This document shows positions 9,000 to 16,537 of a stretch of 64,000 bases of DNA, in pieces. The DNA lies in assembly GCF_021389955.1 (NCBI RefSeq), contig NZ_CP089980.1, forward strand, positions 2,599,001-2,663,000, in the 5' to 3' direction. The notes beneath the pieces are model-generated. The model had not been told where the DNA came from, made no database searches, and saw only the letters and a list, made by a program, of their open reading frames with translations. Position 1 is the first letter of the stretch; the number at the start of each line of letters is the position of its first letter. A program made the translations under genes and the position numbers. The DNA comes from Fulvivirga maritima. GTDB taxonomy: Bacteria; Bacteroidota; Bacteroidia; Cytophagales; Cyclobacteriaceae.

Positions 9000-9147
9000 T
9001 ATTTATAGCTTTTTTTGATTTCAGCTGAATTACTTAATAAGCTTTTAAATGGGATTTACCATTCCAATAAATGTAAGAATTTTCCTGTTTGTGGAAGGTG
9101 TTTTTGCGGTAAGATGCTTAAACGCTTCAATTGGGCCGATTAATTAG

Positions 9148-9162
9148 TGGCATGTCAATTGA
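9148..9162 (+). promoter_or_regulatory. sigma-54-like -24/-12 element of small RNA copy 3
   Basis: TGGCAT (9148-9153), GTCAA, TTGA (9159-9162), with the same spacing as the other two copies. The -12 dinucleotide is GA rather than the canonical GC. Confidence 0.45.
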
Positions 9163-9173
9163 CTAAGGATTAT

Positions 9174-9265
9174 CAGGTTTAGGTTGATTAGTAAATGAGC
9201 TGTATAGTTAAAGTTGGTTACTATATAGCAGCAAAAGTCGCTCTCTGGTAAAGGGCGACTTTTTG
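9174..9265 (+). ncRNA. small RNA gene, copy 3 of 3
   Basis: 5' part ATCAGGTTTAGGTTGATTA, a 10-bp stem GCTGTATAGT (9199-9208) / ACTATATAGC (9220-9229) with one G-U pair and GTTGGTT in the loop, then a terminator AAAGTCGCTC / GGGCGACTTT ending in T's. It is 262 bp downstream of copy 2 in the same orientation and converges with asnS, whose terminator follows directly. Confidence 0.65.
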
Positions 9266-9279
9266 CATTTATGACTAAT

Positions 9280-9303
9280 AAAAAAGGAGGCTGAAACCTC
9301 CTT
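9280..9303 (-). terminator. Rho-independent terminator of asnS
   Basis: AAGGAGG (9284-9290), loop CTGAAA, CCTCCTT (9297-9303), preceded on the plus strand by an A run. On the minus strand it is a hairpin followed by T's, just after the asnS stop. Confidence 0.8.
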
Positions 9304-9314
9304 GATATTATTAA

Positions 9315-10757
9315 TTAAAATTCTGCATTGTCCGGTGTTCTTGGGAATGGAATCACGTCTCTTATATTTCCCATTCCTGTAACAAAGAGGATTAACCTTT
9401 CAAAACCAAGTCCGAAGCCACTGTGTGGTGCAGATCCGAATTTTCTCAGGTCCAAATACCACCAAAGGTCTTTTTCAGGTATTCCTAATTCGTCTACTCT
9501 GGCTTTTAACACATCATAGCGTTCCTCTCTCTGAGAACCTCCTATGATCTCGCCTATGCCTGGGAAGAGTACGTCCATAGCGGCTACCGTTTTGTCATCA
9601 TTATTTTGTCGCATGTAAAATGCTTTGATGTCTTTAGGGTAGTTATACAGAATTACGGGTTTTTCAAAATGCTTCTCTACCAGAAAACGCTCATGTTCTG
9701 ACTGTAAATCAGCACCCCATTCCTCTATTAAGTATTGGAACTTCTTCTTTTTATTAGGCTTCGAGTTTTTAAGAATGTCAATAGCCTCGGTATAAGTAAC
9801 GCGTTCAAACTCATTGTCAGCCACAAACTGCAATCTTTCTAAAAGACTCATGCTGCTTCTTTCATTCTGAGGCTTGCCTTTGTCTTCGTCCAGAGCTCTT
9901 TGGTTTAAAAACTCAAGGTCATCTTTGCAGTTTTCTAATGCATATTTCACTAGGTATTTAACAAATTCCTCTGCTAAATCCATGTTGTCATTAATGTCAT
10001 AAAAAGCCATTTCTGGTTCTATCATCCAGAACTCAGCCAGGTGACGAGAGGTGTTTGAGTTCTCAGCTCTGAAAGTAGGGCCGAAAGTGTAAATCTCAGA
10101 CATACCCATGGCGGCAGTTTCTCCTTCTAATTGACCAGAAACAGTGAGGTTAGTTTCTTTTCCGAAGAAATCTTCTTTATTGTTTATGGTGCCATCCTCA
10201 TTTTTAGGAGGGTTGGCTAAGTCTAAAGTAGTTACACGAAACATTTCGCCGGCACCCTCAGCATCAGATCCTGTGATGATAGGCGTATGCACGTTATAAA
10301 AACCTTTTTGGTTAAAGAAGTTGTGCACAGCAAATATCATGGCATGGCGAACCCTGTAAATAGCACTGAAAGTGTTCGTTCTAACTCTTAAGTGAGCTAT
10401 TTCTCGTAAAAATTCCAGAGAGTGTTTTTTAGGTTGTAAAGGATATTTTTCAGGATCAGCATCACCTAAAACTTCCAGAGACTCTACTATAATCTCTACG
10501 GTTTGGCCTTTACCTAATGACTCTTTCAATTCACCTACTACGGATACACAAGCACCTGTGGTTACACGCTTAAGCAACTGCTCATCCATAGCTTCGAAAT
10601 CCACCACAGCTTGCATGTTATTAATTGTGGATCCGTCATTTATGGCTATGAATCGATTACTACGGAAGGTTCTTACCCAACCTTTCACATTGACTTTTTT
10701 TCCGATAACGGGAGCATCAAGGAGCTCCTTAATTTTGATTCTTTTTAGATCTTCCAC
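9315..10757 (-). CDS. asnS: asparaginyl-tRNA synthetase
   Basis: 480 residues, the usual length. Residues 1-120 form the OB-fold anticodon-binding domain ([20 protein letters not shown]). The class II catalytic core follows: motif 1 around [20 protein letters not shown], motif 2 around [20 protein letters not shown], motif 3 [15 protein letters not shown] near the end. The enzyme charges tRNA-Asn with asparagine in the cytoplasm. The start is GTG at 10757; no better ATG lies nearby. It is divergent from rpoN and has its own terminator. The insertion around [17 protein letters not shown] is common in Bacteroidota AsnS. Confidence 0.97.
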   Translation of the reverse strand: MEDLKRIKIKELLDAPVIGKKVNVKGWVRTFRSNRFIAINDGSTINNMQAVVDFEAMDEQLLKRVTTGACVSVVGELKESLGKGQTVEIIVESLEVLGDADPEKYPLQPKKHSLEFLREIAHLRVRTNTFSAIYRVRHAMIFAVHNFFNQKGFYNVHTPIITGSDAEGAGEMFRVTTLDLANPPKNEDGTINNKEDFFGKETNLTVSGQLEGETAAMGMSEIYTFGPTFRAENSNTSRHLAEFWMIEPEMAFYDINDNMDLAEEFVKYLVKYALENCKDDLEFLNQRALDEDKGKPQNERSSMSLLERLQFVADNEFERVTYTEAIDILKNSKPNKKKKFQYLIEEWGADLQSEHERFLVEKHFEKPVILYNYPKDIKAFYMRQNNDDKTVAAMDVLFPGIGEIIGGSQREERYDVLKARVDELGIPEKDLWWYLDLRKFGSAPHSGFGLGFERLILFVTGMGNIRDVIPFPRTPDNAEF

Positions 10758-10858
10758 AACTAATATTTAATTGATTTGTTAATGCTTACTAGAGCCTCAA
10801 ATAGATCGGCAAAAAAACGATAATTTAGGCTTTTAGTCAAAGAATCATAGAAATATAA

Positions 10859-10866
10859 TAACTTTG
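10859..10866 (+). promoter_or_regulatory. -7 promoter element of rpoN
   Basis: TAACTTTG matches TAnnTTTG, 41 bp before the rpoN ATG. The -33 part is weak (TTTTAG near 10831), so only the -7 element is claimed. Confidence 0.4.
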
Positions 10867-10907
10867 ATGTAAATTTATTCAGAGCAAGATTTAAGTAAAA
10901 TCATAGG

Positions 10908-12344
10908 ATGCAGAAGCTTGGTTTAACCCAAAGTTTACAACAAAAATTATCTCCGCAGCAAATTCAATTCATTAAGCTGCTACAGATCCCTACTGCCGAG
11001 CTGGAAAGCAGGGTTGAAGAGGAACTGGAGGAGAATCCGGCTTTGGAAGAAGGAAAAGAAGAAGAGTCAGAGGATATCACAGATGATTATGAAGATACAG
11101 ATACTCAGCAAGATGAAGATCTGGATGTAGAAGATTATCTGCGAGACGATGATTTTAGTGGCTATAAAATGCAAGGCGACGGCGATAATGAAGATAAAGA
11201 AATGCCGATAGCTATGCATTCTACTCTTAATGAGCGCCTGATGGATCAGCTGGGGTTTCTCAGGTTAGATGATCGGCAATATGTGATAGGCAAGCAACTC
11301 ATAGGGAGTATTGAAAGTGATGGTTATATCCGTAGAGATGTAGATTCTATTATTAATGACCTGGCTTTTTCTCAAAATATAGATACCGATGTAGATGAGG
11401 TAGAGGAGATTTTGCGTAAGATTCAGGACTTTGATCCTCCAGGAATAGCAGCCAGAGATTTACAGGAATGTCTCCTTTTGCAGTTAGAAAGAAGACCTGA
11501 TGATCAGAATGTAGATGTTTACGTAGCTAAAAAGATATTGGGTGAGTGCTTTGATGAATTTACAAAAAAGCACTATAGCAAAATAATGAAGAAGCTAGAC
11601 ATAGAAGATGAAGACTATGTTAAAGATGCTATTGAACTCATAAGAAAGCTAAACCCCAAGCCCGGCGGAAGCTCTACAGGACTGGTAAGAACACAATACC
11701 TCATTCCTGATTTTATACTTTCTAATGATAATGGTGAGCTGGAGTTATCTTTAAACTCTAGAAATGCGCCAGAACTTAGAGTGAGCAGATCTTATTCTGA
11801 AATGCTACAAGCATATGATAAGAGTGATAAGTCTGATAAAAAGCTCAAAGAAACGGTAAGCTTTGTGAAGCAGAAGCTCGATGCCGCCAAGTGGTTTATT
11901 GATGCCATAAAACAAAGGCAACATACCTTGCTTAACACTATGCGAGCGATAGTAGACTTTCAGTATGAATATTTCCTGGAAGGAGATGAAAGTAAGCTTC
12001 GTCCTATGATTTTAAAGGACATCGCTAATATTATCAATATGGATATTTCCACCGTTTCTAGGGTGGCAAATAGTAAGGCTGTGCAGACTGATTTTGGTAT
12101 TTTCCCGCTTAAGTATTTCTTCTCTGAAGGTATAGCTACAGACTCTGGTGAAGATGTAAGTAGCAGAGAGGTGAAGAATGAGCTGAAAATGATTATTGAT
12201 GAGGAAGATAAAAAGAAGCCTCTTAGTGATGATAAATTGGAGAAATTGTTAAAAGCTAAAGGCTATAATATAGCCAGACGTACAGTGGCGAAATATAGAG
12301 AACAAATGAATATACCTGTGGCCAGGTTAAGGAAAGAGTTATAG
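10908..12344 (+). CDS. rpoN: RNA polymerase sigma-54 factor
   Basis: 478 residues with the three regions of sigma-54. The Gln/Leu-rich activator region is at the N-terminus (LTQSLQQKLSPQQIQFIKLL), followed by a very acidic region II at about 45-100. The core-binding and HTH part follows, and the RpoN box ARRTVAKYRE is at about 456-465 in the last 23 residues. Sigma-54 recognises -24/-12 promoters and needs an AAA+ activator. The window has three conserved -24/-12-like elements before small-RNA genes at 3.5, 8.9 and 9.2 kb. A PAP2-like membrane protein begins two bases after the stop and is probably co-transcribed. Confidence 0.96.
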   Translation: MQKLGLTQSLQQKLSPQQIQFIKLLQIPTAELESRVEEELEENPALEEGKEEESEDITDDYEDTDTQQDEDLDVEDYLRDDDFSGYKMQGDGDNEDKEMPIAMHSTLNERLMDQLGFLRLDDRQYVIGKQLIGSIESDGYIRRDVDSIINDLAFSQNIDTDVDEVEEILRKIQDFDPPGIAARDLQECLLLQLERRPDDQNVDVYVAKKILGECFDEFTKKHYSKIMKKLDIEDEDYVKDAIELIRKLNPKPGGSSTGLVRTQYLIPDFILSNDNGELELSLNSRNAPELRVSRSYSEMLQAYDKSDKSDKKLKETVSFVKQKLDAAKWFIDAIKQRQHTLLNTMRAIVDFQYEYFLEGDESKLRPMILKDIANIINMDISTVSRVANSKAVQTDFGIFPLKYFFSEGIATDSGEDVSSREVKNELKMIIDEEDKKKPLSDDKLEKLLKAKGYNIARRTVAKYREQMNIPVARLRKEL

Positions 12345-12346
12345 GT

Positions 12347-12964
12347 TTGAGGCAGTTGGCTAATTTTATTTCGGTATTGTTCCATCCATTACTGATGGCT
12401 ACACTTTTAGTGCTCACTTTGTACTTTTTTGCGCCATCAGTGATTTTGCCAGTAGATGACAATTCTTTATTGGCAGTAATTACTATTATTTTCGTTTTAA
12501 CATATCTGCTCCCTATTGTTAGTGTATTGATGCTTAAGGTTACTAACTCTATCAGTAGTATCCGCTTAGAAGATAGAAAAGAAAGACTATTACCTTTTTC
12601 CTTTATTACCATGTGGTATGGTTTAGCGAGTTATTTCTTTATTAGTAAGCCGGTTTTCGGAATGAATTTCATGGTCATGTTCGGATCCATGACTGTTACC
12701 ATTTTGCTGGTTACTATCACAACCTTCTTCTATAAAATAAGCGCACATAGCGCTGGCACAGCTGGGCTTTTGGCTTTTTTGCTGGTCTTTCATTATAAAT
12801 ATCTTGATAGCATGCTTTTTATTCCTCTAATGATTGCCTTAGTGCTACACGGATTGGTTTGCTCATCGAGATTGTATCTTAATTCTCACTCTCCTGCCGA
12901 AGTTCATCTCGGAAGTTTACTAGGTTTTTCTGTCAATTTTGCGGCAGCATTGTTAATATTATAA
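12347..12964 (+). CDS. PAP2-like integral membrane protein
   Basis: 205 residues, nearly all membrane: about five or six hydrophobic helices. Near the end, SRLYLNSHSPAEVHLG matches the last PAP2 phosphatase motif (SRxxxxxHxxxD), with Glu in place of the final Asp. The first PAP2 motif is not clear, so activity on lipid phosphates is uncertain. The start is TTG two bases after the rpoN stop; no ATG occurs until residue 17. The tight spacing means it is translated from the rpoN message. Its link with sigma-54 is positional only. Confidence 0.6.
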   Translation: MRQLANFISVLFHPLLMATLLVLTLYFFAPSVILPVDDNSLLAVITIIFVLTYLLPIVSVLMLKVTNSISSIRLEDRKERLLPFSFITMWYGLASYFFISKPVFGMNFMVMFGSMTVTILLVTITTFFYKISAHSAGTAGLLAFLLVFHYKYLDSMLFIPLMIALVLHGLVCSSRLYLNSHSPAEVHLGSLLGFSVNFAAALLIL

Positions 12965-13048
12965 TAAAGGCGAATAAGTTGGTATTTATCAGTCCATGGT
13001 GAATAAAAACGATGATCGTTCTTTTTATATAACAAAAACCTAATCCTC

Positions 13049-13828
13049 ATGTATGAACATTTGAAAATTGCTACTGAAGGTGGTGTCTGCACCTTGACGC
13101 TCAATAGGCCGGAAGTATATAATGCACTCAATGATACTATTACTTATGAGCTCCAAACTGCACTAAAGGAAATTAATAAAGATGATGCTGTGAGAGTGGT
13201 GGTCTTCACTGGGGCTGGAAAAGCATTTTGCTCTGGTCAGGACCTGAAAGAAGCTTCGTCTAACGATAAGAAATCCTTCATGGAGTCATTGCATAAAAGG
13301 TATAACCCTATTATTAGATTAATGAAGGGAATGCCTAAGCCTATTATTTGCAAGCTTAATGGTGTGGCTGCTGGGGCAGGCTGTTCTTTGGCTTTGGCTT
13401 GTGATTTAATAGTGGCGGCTGAAGAGGCAGTGTTAACTGAAGTTTTTGTTAACATCGGTCTGGTGCTAGATTCAGGATCTTCATATTTCCTGCCTAGGCT
13501 GGTGGGAAGTGCTAAGGCTTTTGAATTAAGTACTATGGGCTCTCGTATCAGTGGGAAAGAAGCCTTTGAGTTGGGAATAGTCAATAGAGTGGTGCCTGCG
13601 GCTGAGCTAGATGAAGCAGTGAAAAAGTATACCGATTACTATGCCAATGCTCCCACCAAGGCCATAGGTCTGATGAAGAAGATGCTTAATAAATCGGGAA
13701 GCTCAACGCTAGATGAGATGTTAGAGTATGAAGCTTACTGTCAGGAAATAGCAGGCGAAACCCATGATTATAAGGAAGGAGTTAGCGCATTTATGGAAAA
13801 GAGAAAGCCTGATTTTAAAGGAAATTAG
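13049..13828 (+). CDS. enoyl-CoA hydratase/isomerase family protein, PaaG-like
   Basis: 259 residues of the crotonase fold. The oxyanion-hole parts are CSGQDLKE and GVAAGAGCSLALACDLIVA. The segment NIGLVLDSGSSYFLPRLVG matches the PaaG signature LxPDxGGTxxLPRLVG, which holds the catalytic Asp of 1,2-epoxyphenylacetyl-CoA isomerase. No other phenylacetate genes (paaABCDE, paaZ, paaK) are near, so the real substrate may be another CoA ester. The gene stands alone, ending at a strong bidirectional hairpin shared with the convergent outer-membrane gene. Confidence is high for family, moderate for PaaG function. Confidence 0.8.
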   Translation: MYEHLKIATEGGVCTLTLNRPEVYNALNDTITYELQTALKEINKDDAVRVVVFTGAGKAFCSGQDLKEASSNDKKSFMESLHKRYNPIIRLMKGMPKPIICKLNGVAAGAGCSLALACDLIVAAEEAVLTEVFVNIGLVLDSGSSYFLPRLVGSAKAFELSTMGSRISGKEAFELGIVNRVVPAAELDEAVKKYTDYYANAPTKAIGLMKKMLNKSGSSTLDEMLEYEAYCQEIAGETHDYKEGVSAFMEKRKPDFKGN

Positions 13829-13837
13829 TCATAAAAA

Positions 13838-13888
13838 AAGCTGTCACTAAATCAGTAGCTTGATTAGAAGATACTTTAGTGACAGCTT
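13838..13888. terminator. bidirectional terminator
   Basis: A 14-bp perfect inverted repeat, AAGCTGTCACTAAA (13838-13851) / TTTAGTGACAGCTT (13875-13888), preceded by an A run and followed by a T-rich stretch. It sits between two convergent genes and can serve both. Confidence 0.8.
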
Positions 13889-13915
13889 GTTTATGTTTTG
13901 TATTGCTTCTTTTGC

Positions 13916-14683
13916 TTAGAAGGCAGTGAATGTTAATCCCACTGTAATCTTAGTAGCGTCATCTGTTCCTTCTGGGCCATCATCAAATAATGGAGATAAA
14001 CTCTGGTAGTAGAATAAGTTGAAGCCTCCAATACCCATTCTGCCGGTAAGGCCATAACGGAAACGGTTAAGTCCAAAGTCTTTTTTGATTTTCAATTTGG
14101 CATTTTCATCGCCATCAGAATATTTGATTTTGGTATGAGAAGTAAATCTTACTCCTACTTTACCGCCAACGCTTATGTTGAAGCTTCTTCTTTTGTCATC
14201 AGGGTTAGCAAAAAATCTGATTTCTAAAGGAATATCTAAATAGCTGGAAGCTAACTGTGATTTAGCTACATCCCAGTCATCGTCTAAAGTAACAGTGCTT
14301 ACTTCAGTATCGCCTGAGCTGTTTACAGTTTGTTCTAAAGAAACGTCATTATCAAATTTAAATTTATCAACGCCAATACCAATACCTGGTCTTATTTCAA
14401 AGCCGGTGTTTCCTATAGGCATGTCATATAAATAATACATCTCAAAAGTACGTGAGCCGAATGTGTTGATATCTAGCTCTTCAGAATTATCCTGCAACAC
14501 ATTCCATCCTATGTTTAGGATTAATGAACCAGGGATATCAGGCCTGGCAGCACGATTTCTGATTTTCATAGGCTGAAGCCTTTCGGAGGGGTTCTCCTTG
14601 TTTTTTTTAGATGGTTCTGTGCCAGTAGCAAAGGCTGAAACAGAAATAAGTGCTGTGAGGAAATAGAGTGAAATTTTCTTCAT
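13916..14683 (-). CDS. outer-membrane beta-barrel protein
   Basis: 255 residues with a signal peptide (ending VSAFATG). A short basic linker follows, then amphipathic strands: IPGSLILNIGWNVLQ, TFEMYYLYDMPI, FEIRPGIGIGVDKFKF, YLDIPLEIRFFANP, FNISVGGKVGVRF, FRYGLTGRMGIGGFNLFYYQ, ending in KITVGLTFTAF with the aromatic final residue expected of barrels inserted by BamA. This resembles the PorT/outer-membrane beta-barrel families widespread in Bacteroidota. No function can be assigned. It is a single gene with its own -7 element at 14724-14731. Confidence 0.7.
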   Translation of the reverse strand: MKKISLYFLTALISVSAFATGTEPSKKNKENPSERLQPMKIRNRAARPDIPGSLILNIGWNVLQDNSEELDINTFGSRTFEMYYLYDMPIGNTGFEIRPGIGIGVDKFKFDNDVSLEQTVNSSGDTEVSTVTLDDDWDVAKSQLASSYLDIPLEIRFFANPDDKRRSFNISVGGKVGVRFTSHTKIKYSDGDENAKLKIKKDFGLNRFRYGLTGRMGIGGFNLFYYQSLSPLFDDGPEGTDDATKITVGLTFTAF

Positions 14684-14723
14684 AGTATAATTAACCTGAA
14701 ATCTTTCATTTTATTGTAGGCGT

Positions 14724-14731
14724 CAAAGATA
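14724..14731 (-). promoter_or_regulatory. -7 promoter element of the outer-membrane protein gene
   Basis: Plus-strand CAAAGATA reads TATCTTTG on the minus strand, a perfect TAnnTTTG, 41 bp before the ATG. The -33 element is not clear. Confidence 0.4.
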
Positions 14732-14786
14732 AGGTTTTTTAAAAAAGTATACGTGAATAATACTTTTTTTAAGAAGAATTATTACT

Positions 14787-14794
14787 TACATTTG
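14787..14794 (+). promoter_or_regulatory. -7 promoter element of the tRNA-Arg gene
   Basis: TACATTTG, a perfect TAnnTTTG, 19 bp before the tRNA 5' end. A T-rich stretch lies at the -33 distance. Confidence 0.55.
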
Positions 14795-14813
14795 CAACTC
14801 AATTTTGAAAAAC

Positions 14814-14887
14814 GGCCTCGTAGCTCAACTGAATAGAGCACTTGATTACGGCTCAAGAGGTTCCAGGTTTGAATCCTGGCGAGGTCA
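14814..14887 (+). tRNA. tRNA-Arg (anticodon ACG)
   Basis: The cloverleaf can be drawn by hand: acceptor GGCCTCG / CGAGGTC (one G-U pair), D arm GCTC / GAGC, anticodon stem CTTGA / TCAAG with loop TTACGGC giving ACG, T stem CCAGG / CCTGG with loop TTTGAAT, and discriminator A. CCA is not encoded. The A of the anticodon is expected to become inosine through TadA. A terminator follows at once. Confidence 0.95.
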
Positions 14888-14889
14888 CT

Positions 14890-14917
14890 AAGCGAACTGA
14901 AAGGTTCGCTTTTTTTA
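14890..14917 (+). terminator. terminator after tRNA-Arg
   Basis: AGCGAAC (14891-14897), six-base loop, GTTCGCT (14904-14910), then a T run. Confidence 0.85.
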
Positions 14918-15177
14918 TGCCTCATACTTTTTCACCTGAAATAAATAAAGCAGACAATCTTTTCAATCTTTTTTTGCTTAAAAGCTGCTGTATTGTAACA
15001 AATTACCGTTTAGGTTGTAGTTATAATTGATAAATTCTCTGCTGATAAATTCTATTGTTTTATGATATATTGCAAGTAAGACTTATCAGGTTTATTAGCC
15101 TTGTTAAGTTAAATAGATTGTCATAAAGATAAATTTTTATTAGTTTGAGCCGATCTTATTATAGTTGAAATATATTA

Positions 15178-16101
15178 ATGAATAATCAAAAAGATAACCC
15201 TGTATTACCCAATCTTCTTGTGGTAGGAGTTGCTAAATGTGGCACCTCGTCTTTACATCAGTATTTAGAGCAACACCCTGAGGTATATATGTCACGGGCT
15301 AAGGAGCCAAGATATATTACCAGCCAGGTAACGGATCTTCCGCTCGGAGGGCCCAAAGATGATAAGGTGGAAGCTTGGTACATTAAAGATTTTGAAAAAT
15401 ATAAGGACCTGTTTACGGATGTAAAAGACGAGAAGATTATAGGGGAGTCCAGTGCAGATACTTTTTATTTTCATGAGAAAACAATTCCATTTATTAAAAA
15501 GCTATATGGAGATCCTAAGATTATTATTTTACTGAGGCATCCCGTGAAGCGTTCATTCTCTGCCTATCAACATTTGAGAAGAGATGATAGAGAGCATTTA
15601 TCTTTTGAGGAAGGCCTAAAAGCTGAGCCAGAAAGAATAGAAAAAAACTTTGAATTGATCTATCATTATAAAGCTGTAAGTCAGTATTACGAAGGGGTTA
15701 AGGCATTTATGGATAATTTTAGCTCTGTAAAAGTAGTGCTTAACGAGGAGCTGTCTTCTTCTCCACAGAGTGTAATGGAAGATATTTTTGATTTTCTAGG
15801 AGTTAAGAAGAATGTGGAAATAGATGCTTCTGAGCGTCATAATATGTCAGGAGTGCCTAAATCCAGATGGTTACATGAATTTTTGTTTGAAGGCAAAAAG
15901 ATTATAGTGGTACTTAGGCCATTTGTAAGAATGTTTTTGAATAAGAAGAGAAGAGAGAAACTGTCTCGAAAAATCATGCAACGTAATCTTACACGTTTGG
16001 AGATAGATAAAAATACCAAAGACGAATTATTTGAGTATTATAAACCAGATATTAAAAAGACAGAGACTTTATTGAATAGAGATCTGAGTCTTTGGAAGTG
16101 A
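15178..16101 (+). CDS. PAPS-dependent sulfotransferase
   Basis: 307 residues of the heparan-sulfate/carbohydrate sulfotransferase fold. The 5'-phosphosulfate loop is VGVAKCGTSSLHQYL (16-30), with the second PAPS-binding site LLRHPVKRSFSAYQH (118-132) carrying the expected Arg and Ser. It moves sulfate from PAPS to a hydroxyl or amine, usually on a glycan or lipid. It has no signal peptide, so it acts in the cytoplasm. No glycan or PAPS-synthesis genes are beside it, so the acceptor is unknown. It is flanked by AT-rich DNA and ends at a clear terminator, standing alone between the tRNA and the secretion locus. Such genes are often in variable cell-surface loci. Confidence 0.85.
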   Translation: MNNQKDNPVLPNLLVVGVAKCGTSSLHQYLEQHPEVYMSRAKEPRYITSQVTDLPLGGPKDDKVEAWYIKDFEKYKDLFTDVKDEKIIGESSADTFYFHEKTIPFIKKLYGDPKIIILLRHPVKRSFSAYQHLRRDDREHLSFEEGLKAEPERIEKNFELIYHYKAVSQYYEGVKAFMDNFSSVKVVLNEELSSSPQSVMEDIFDFLGVKKNVEIDASERHNMSGVPKSRWLHEFLFEGKKIIVVLRPFVRMFLNKKRREKLSRKIMQRNLTRLEIDKNTKDELFEYYKPDIKKTETLLNRDLSLWK

Positions 16102-16145
16102 TCTGATGTAGAATTTTATTGATACGATATTAGATTTTACCCTTC

Positions 16146-16194
16146 AGGCGAGTATATTTTAGTTCCCAGCTAATAATATTCTCGCCTTTTTTAT
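16146..16194 (+). terminator. terminator after the sulfotransferase gene
   Basis: GGCGAG-x-ATATT (from 16147) pairs with AATATT-CTCGCC (to 16186) across a long loop and is followed by a T run. Confidence 0.65.
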
Positions 16195-16537
16195 TGCCAG
16201 ATGGTATGTGGCTGAAACCCAGCCCTGTTAAATAGTAGCTTATCTATTTCATCGGTCATTAATCGATAATATACGTCGATTATCTAATTGATTTAATTAA
16301 ATTTTTTTTTGACTACAATTTTTTAGTCTCCATTATAGTTGTCTGAATTACGATATGCTAAAAAGTATAAAAGGTTTAATTTTATATAGAAAAAAGCTGA
16401 AAATGATTTTTTTTCATACTTTTATTTAATCAATTAAGTTCTTTTTTGTAAAGTTGTCTATAGTTTAGTGTAGCTGTCTTTAATTTTTGTATTGCACTAT
16501 TTATATTATATATATAATTTTTTAATTTGTTTAATTC
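16195..16537. other. AT-rich region before tssH
   Basis: About 340 bp of very AT-rich DNA with no gene. It should hold the promoter of the tssHBC operon. The nearest consensus-like run is TAATTTTTG around 16480, one base too long for TAnnTTTG, so I do not claim a site. Confidence 0.4.

Noticed and set aside
3475-9170. Bacteroidota -33/-7 promoter for the small RNAs (TTGAC with TAGGTTTA)
   Set aside because: The TA of the -7 element is present only in copy 1 and the distance is too short; the -24/-12 layout is the one conserved in all copies.
3462-9265. The three repeats seen as a CRISPR array or an ordinary MITE family
   Set aside because: Spacing is kilobases, there are no terminal inverted repeats or target duplications, and each copy ends in a terminator with paired base changes.
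9328-9519. Forward frame inside asnS
   Set aside because: Antisense shadow of a strongly conserved gene with no independent support.
14842-15030. Short forward frame starting inside tRNA-Arg
   Set aside because: It begins in the tRNA and runs through its terminator; no coding character.
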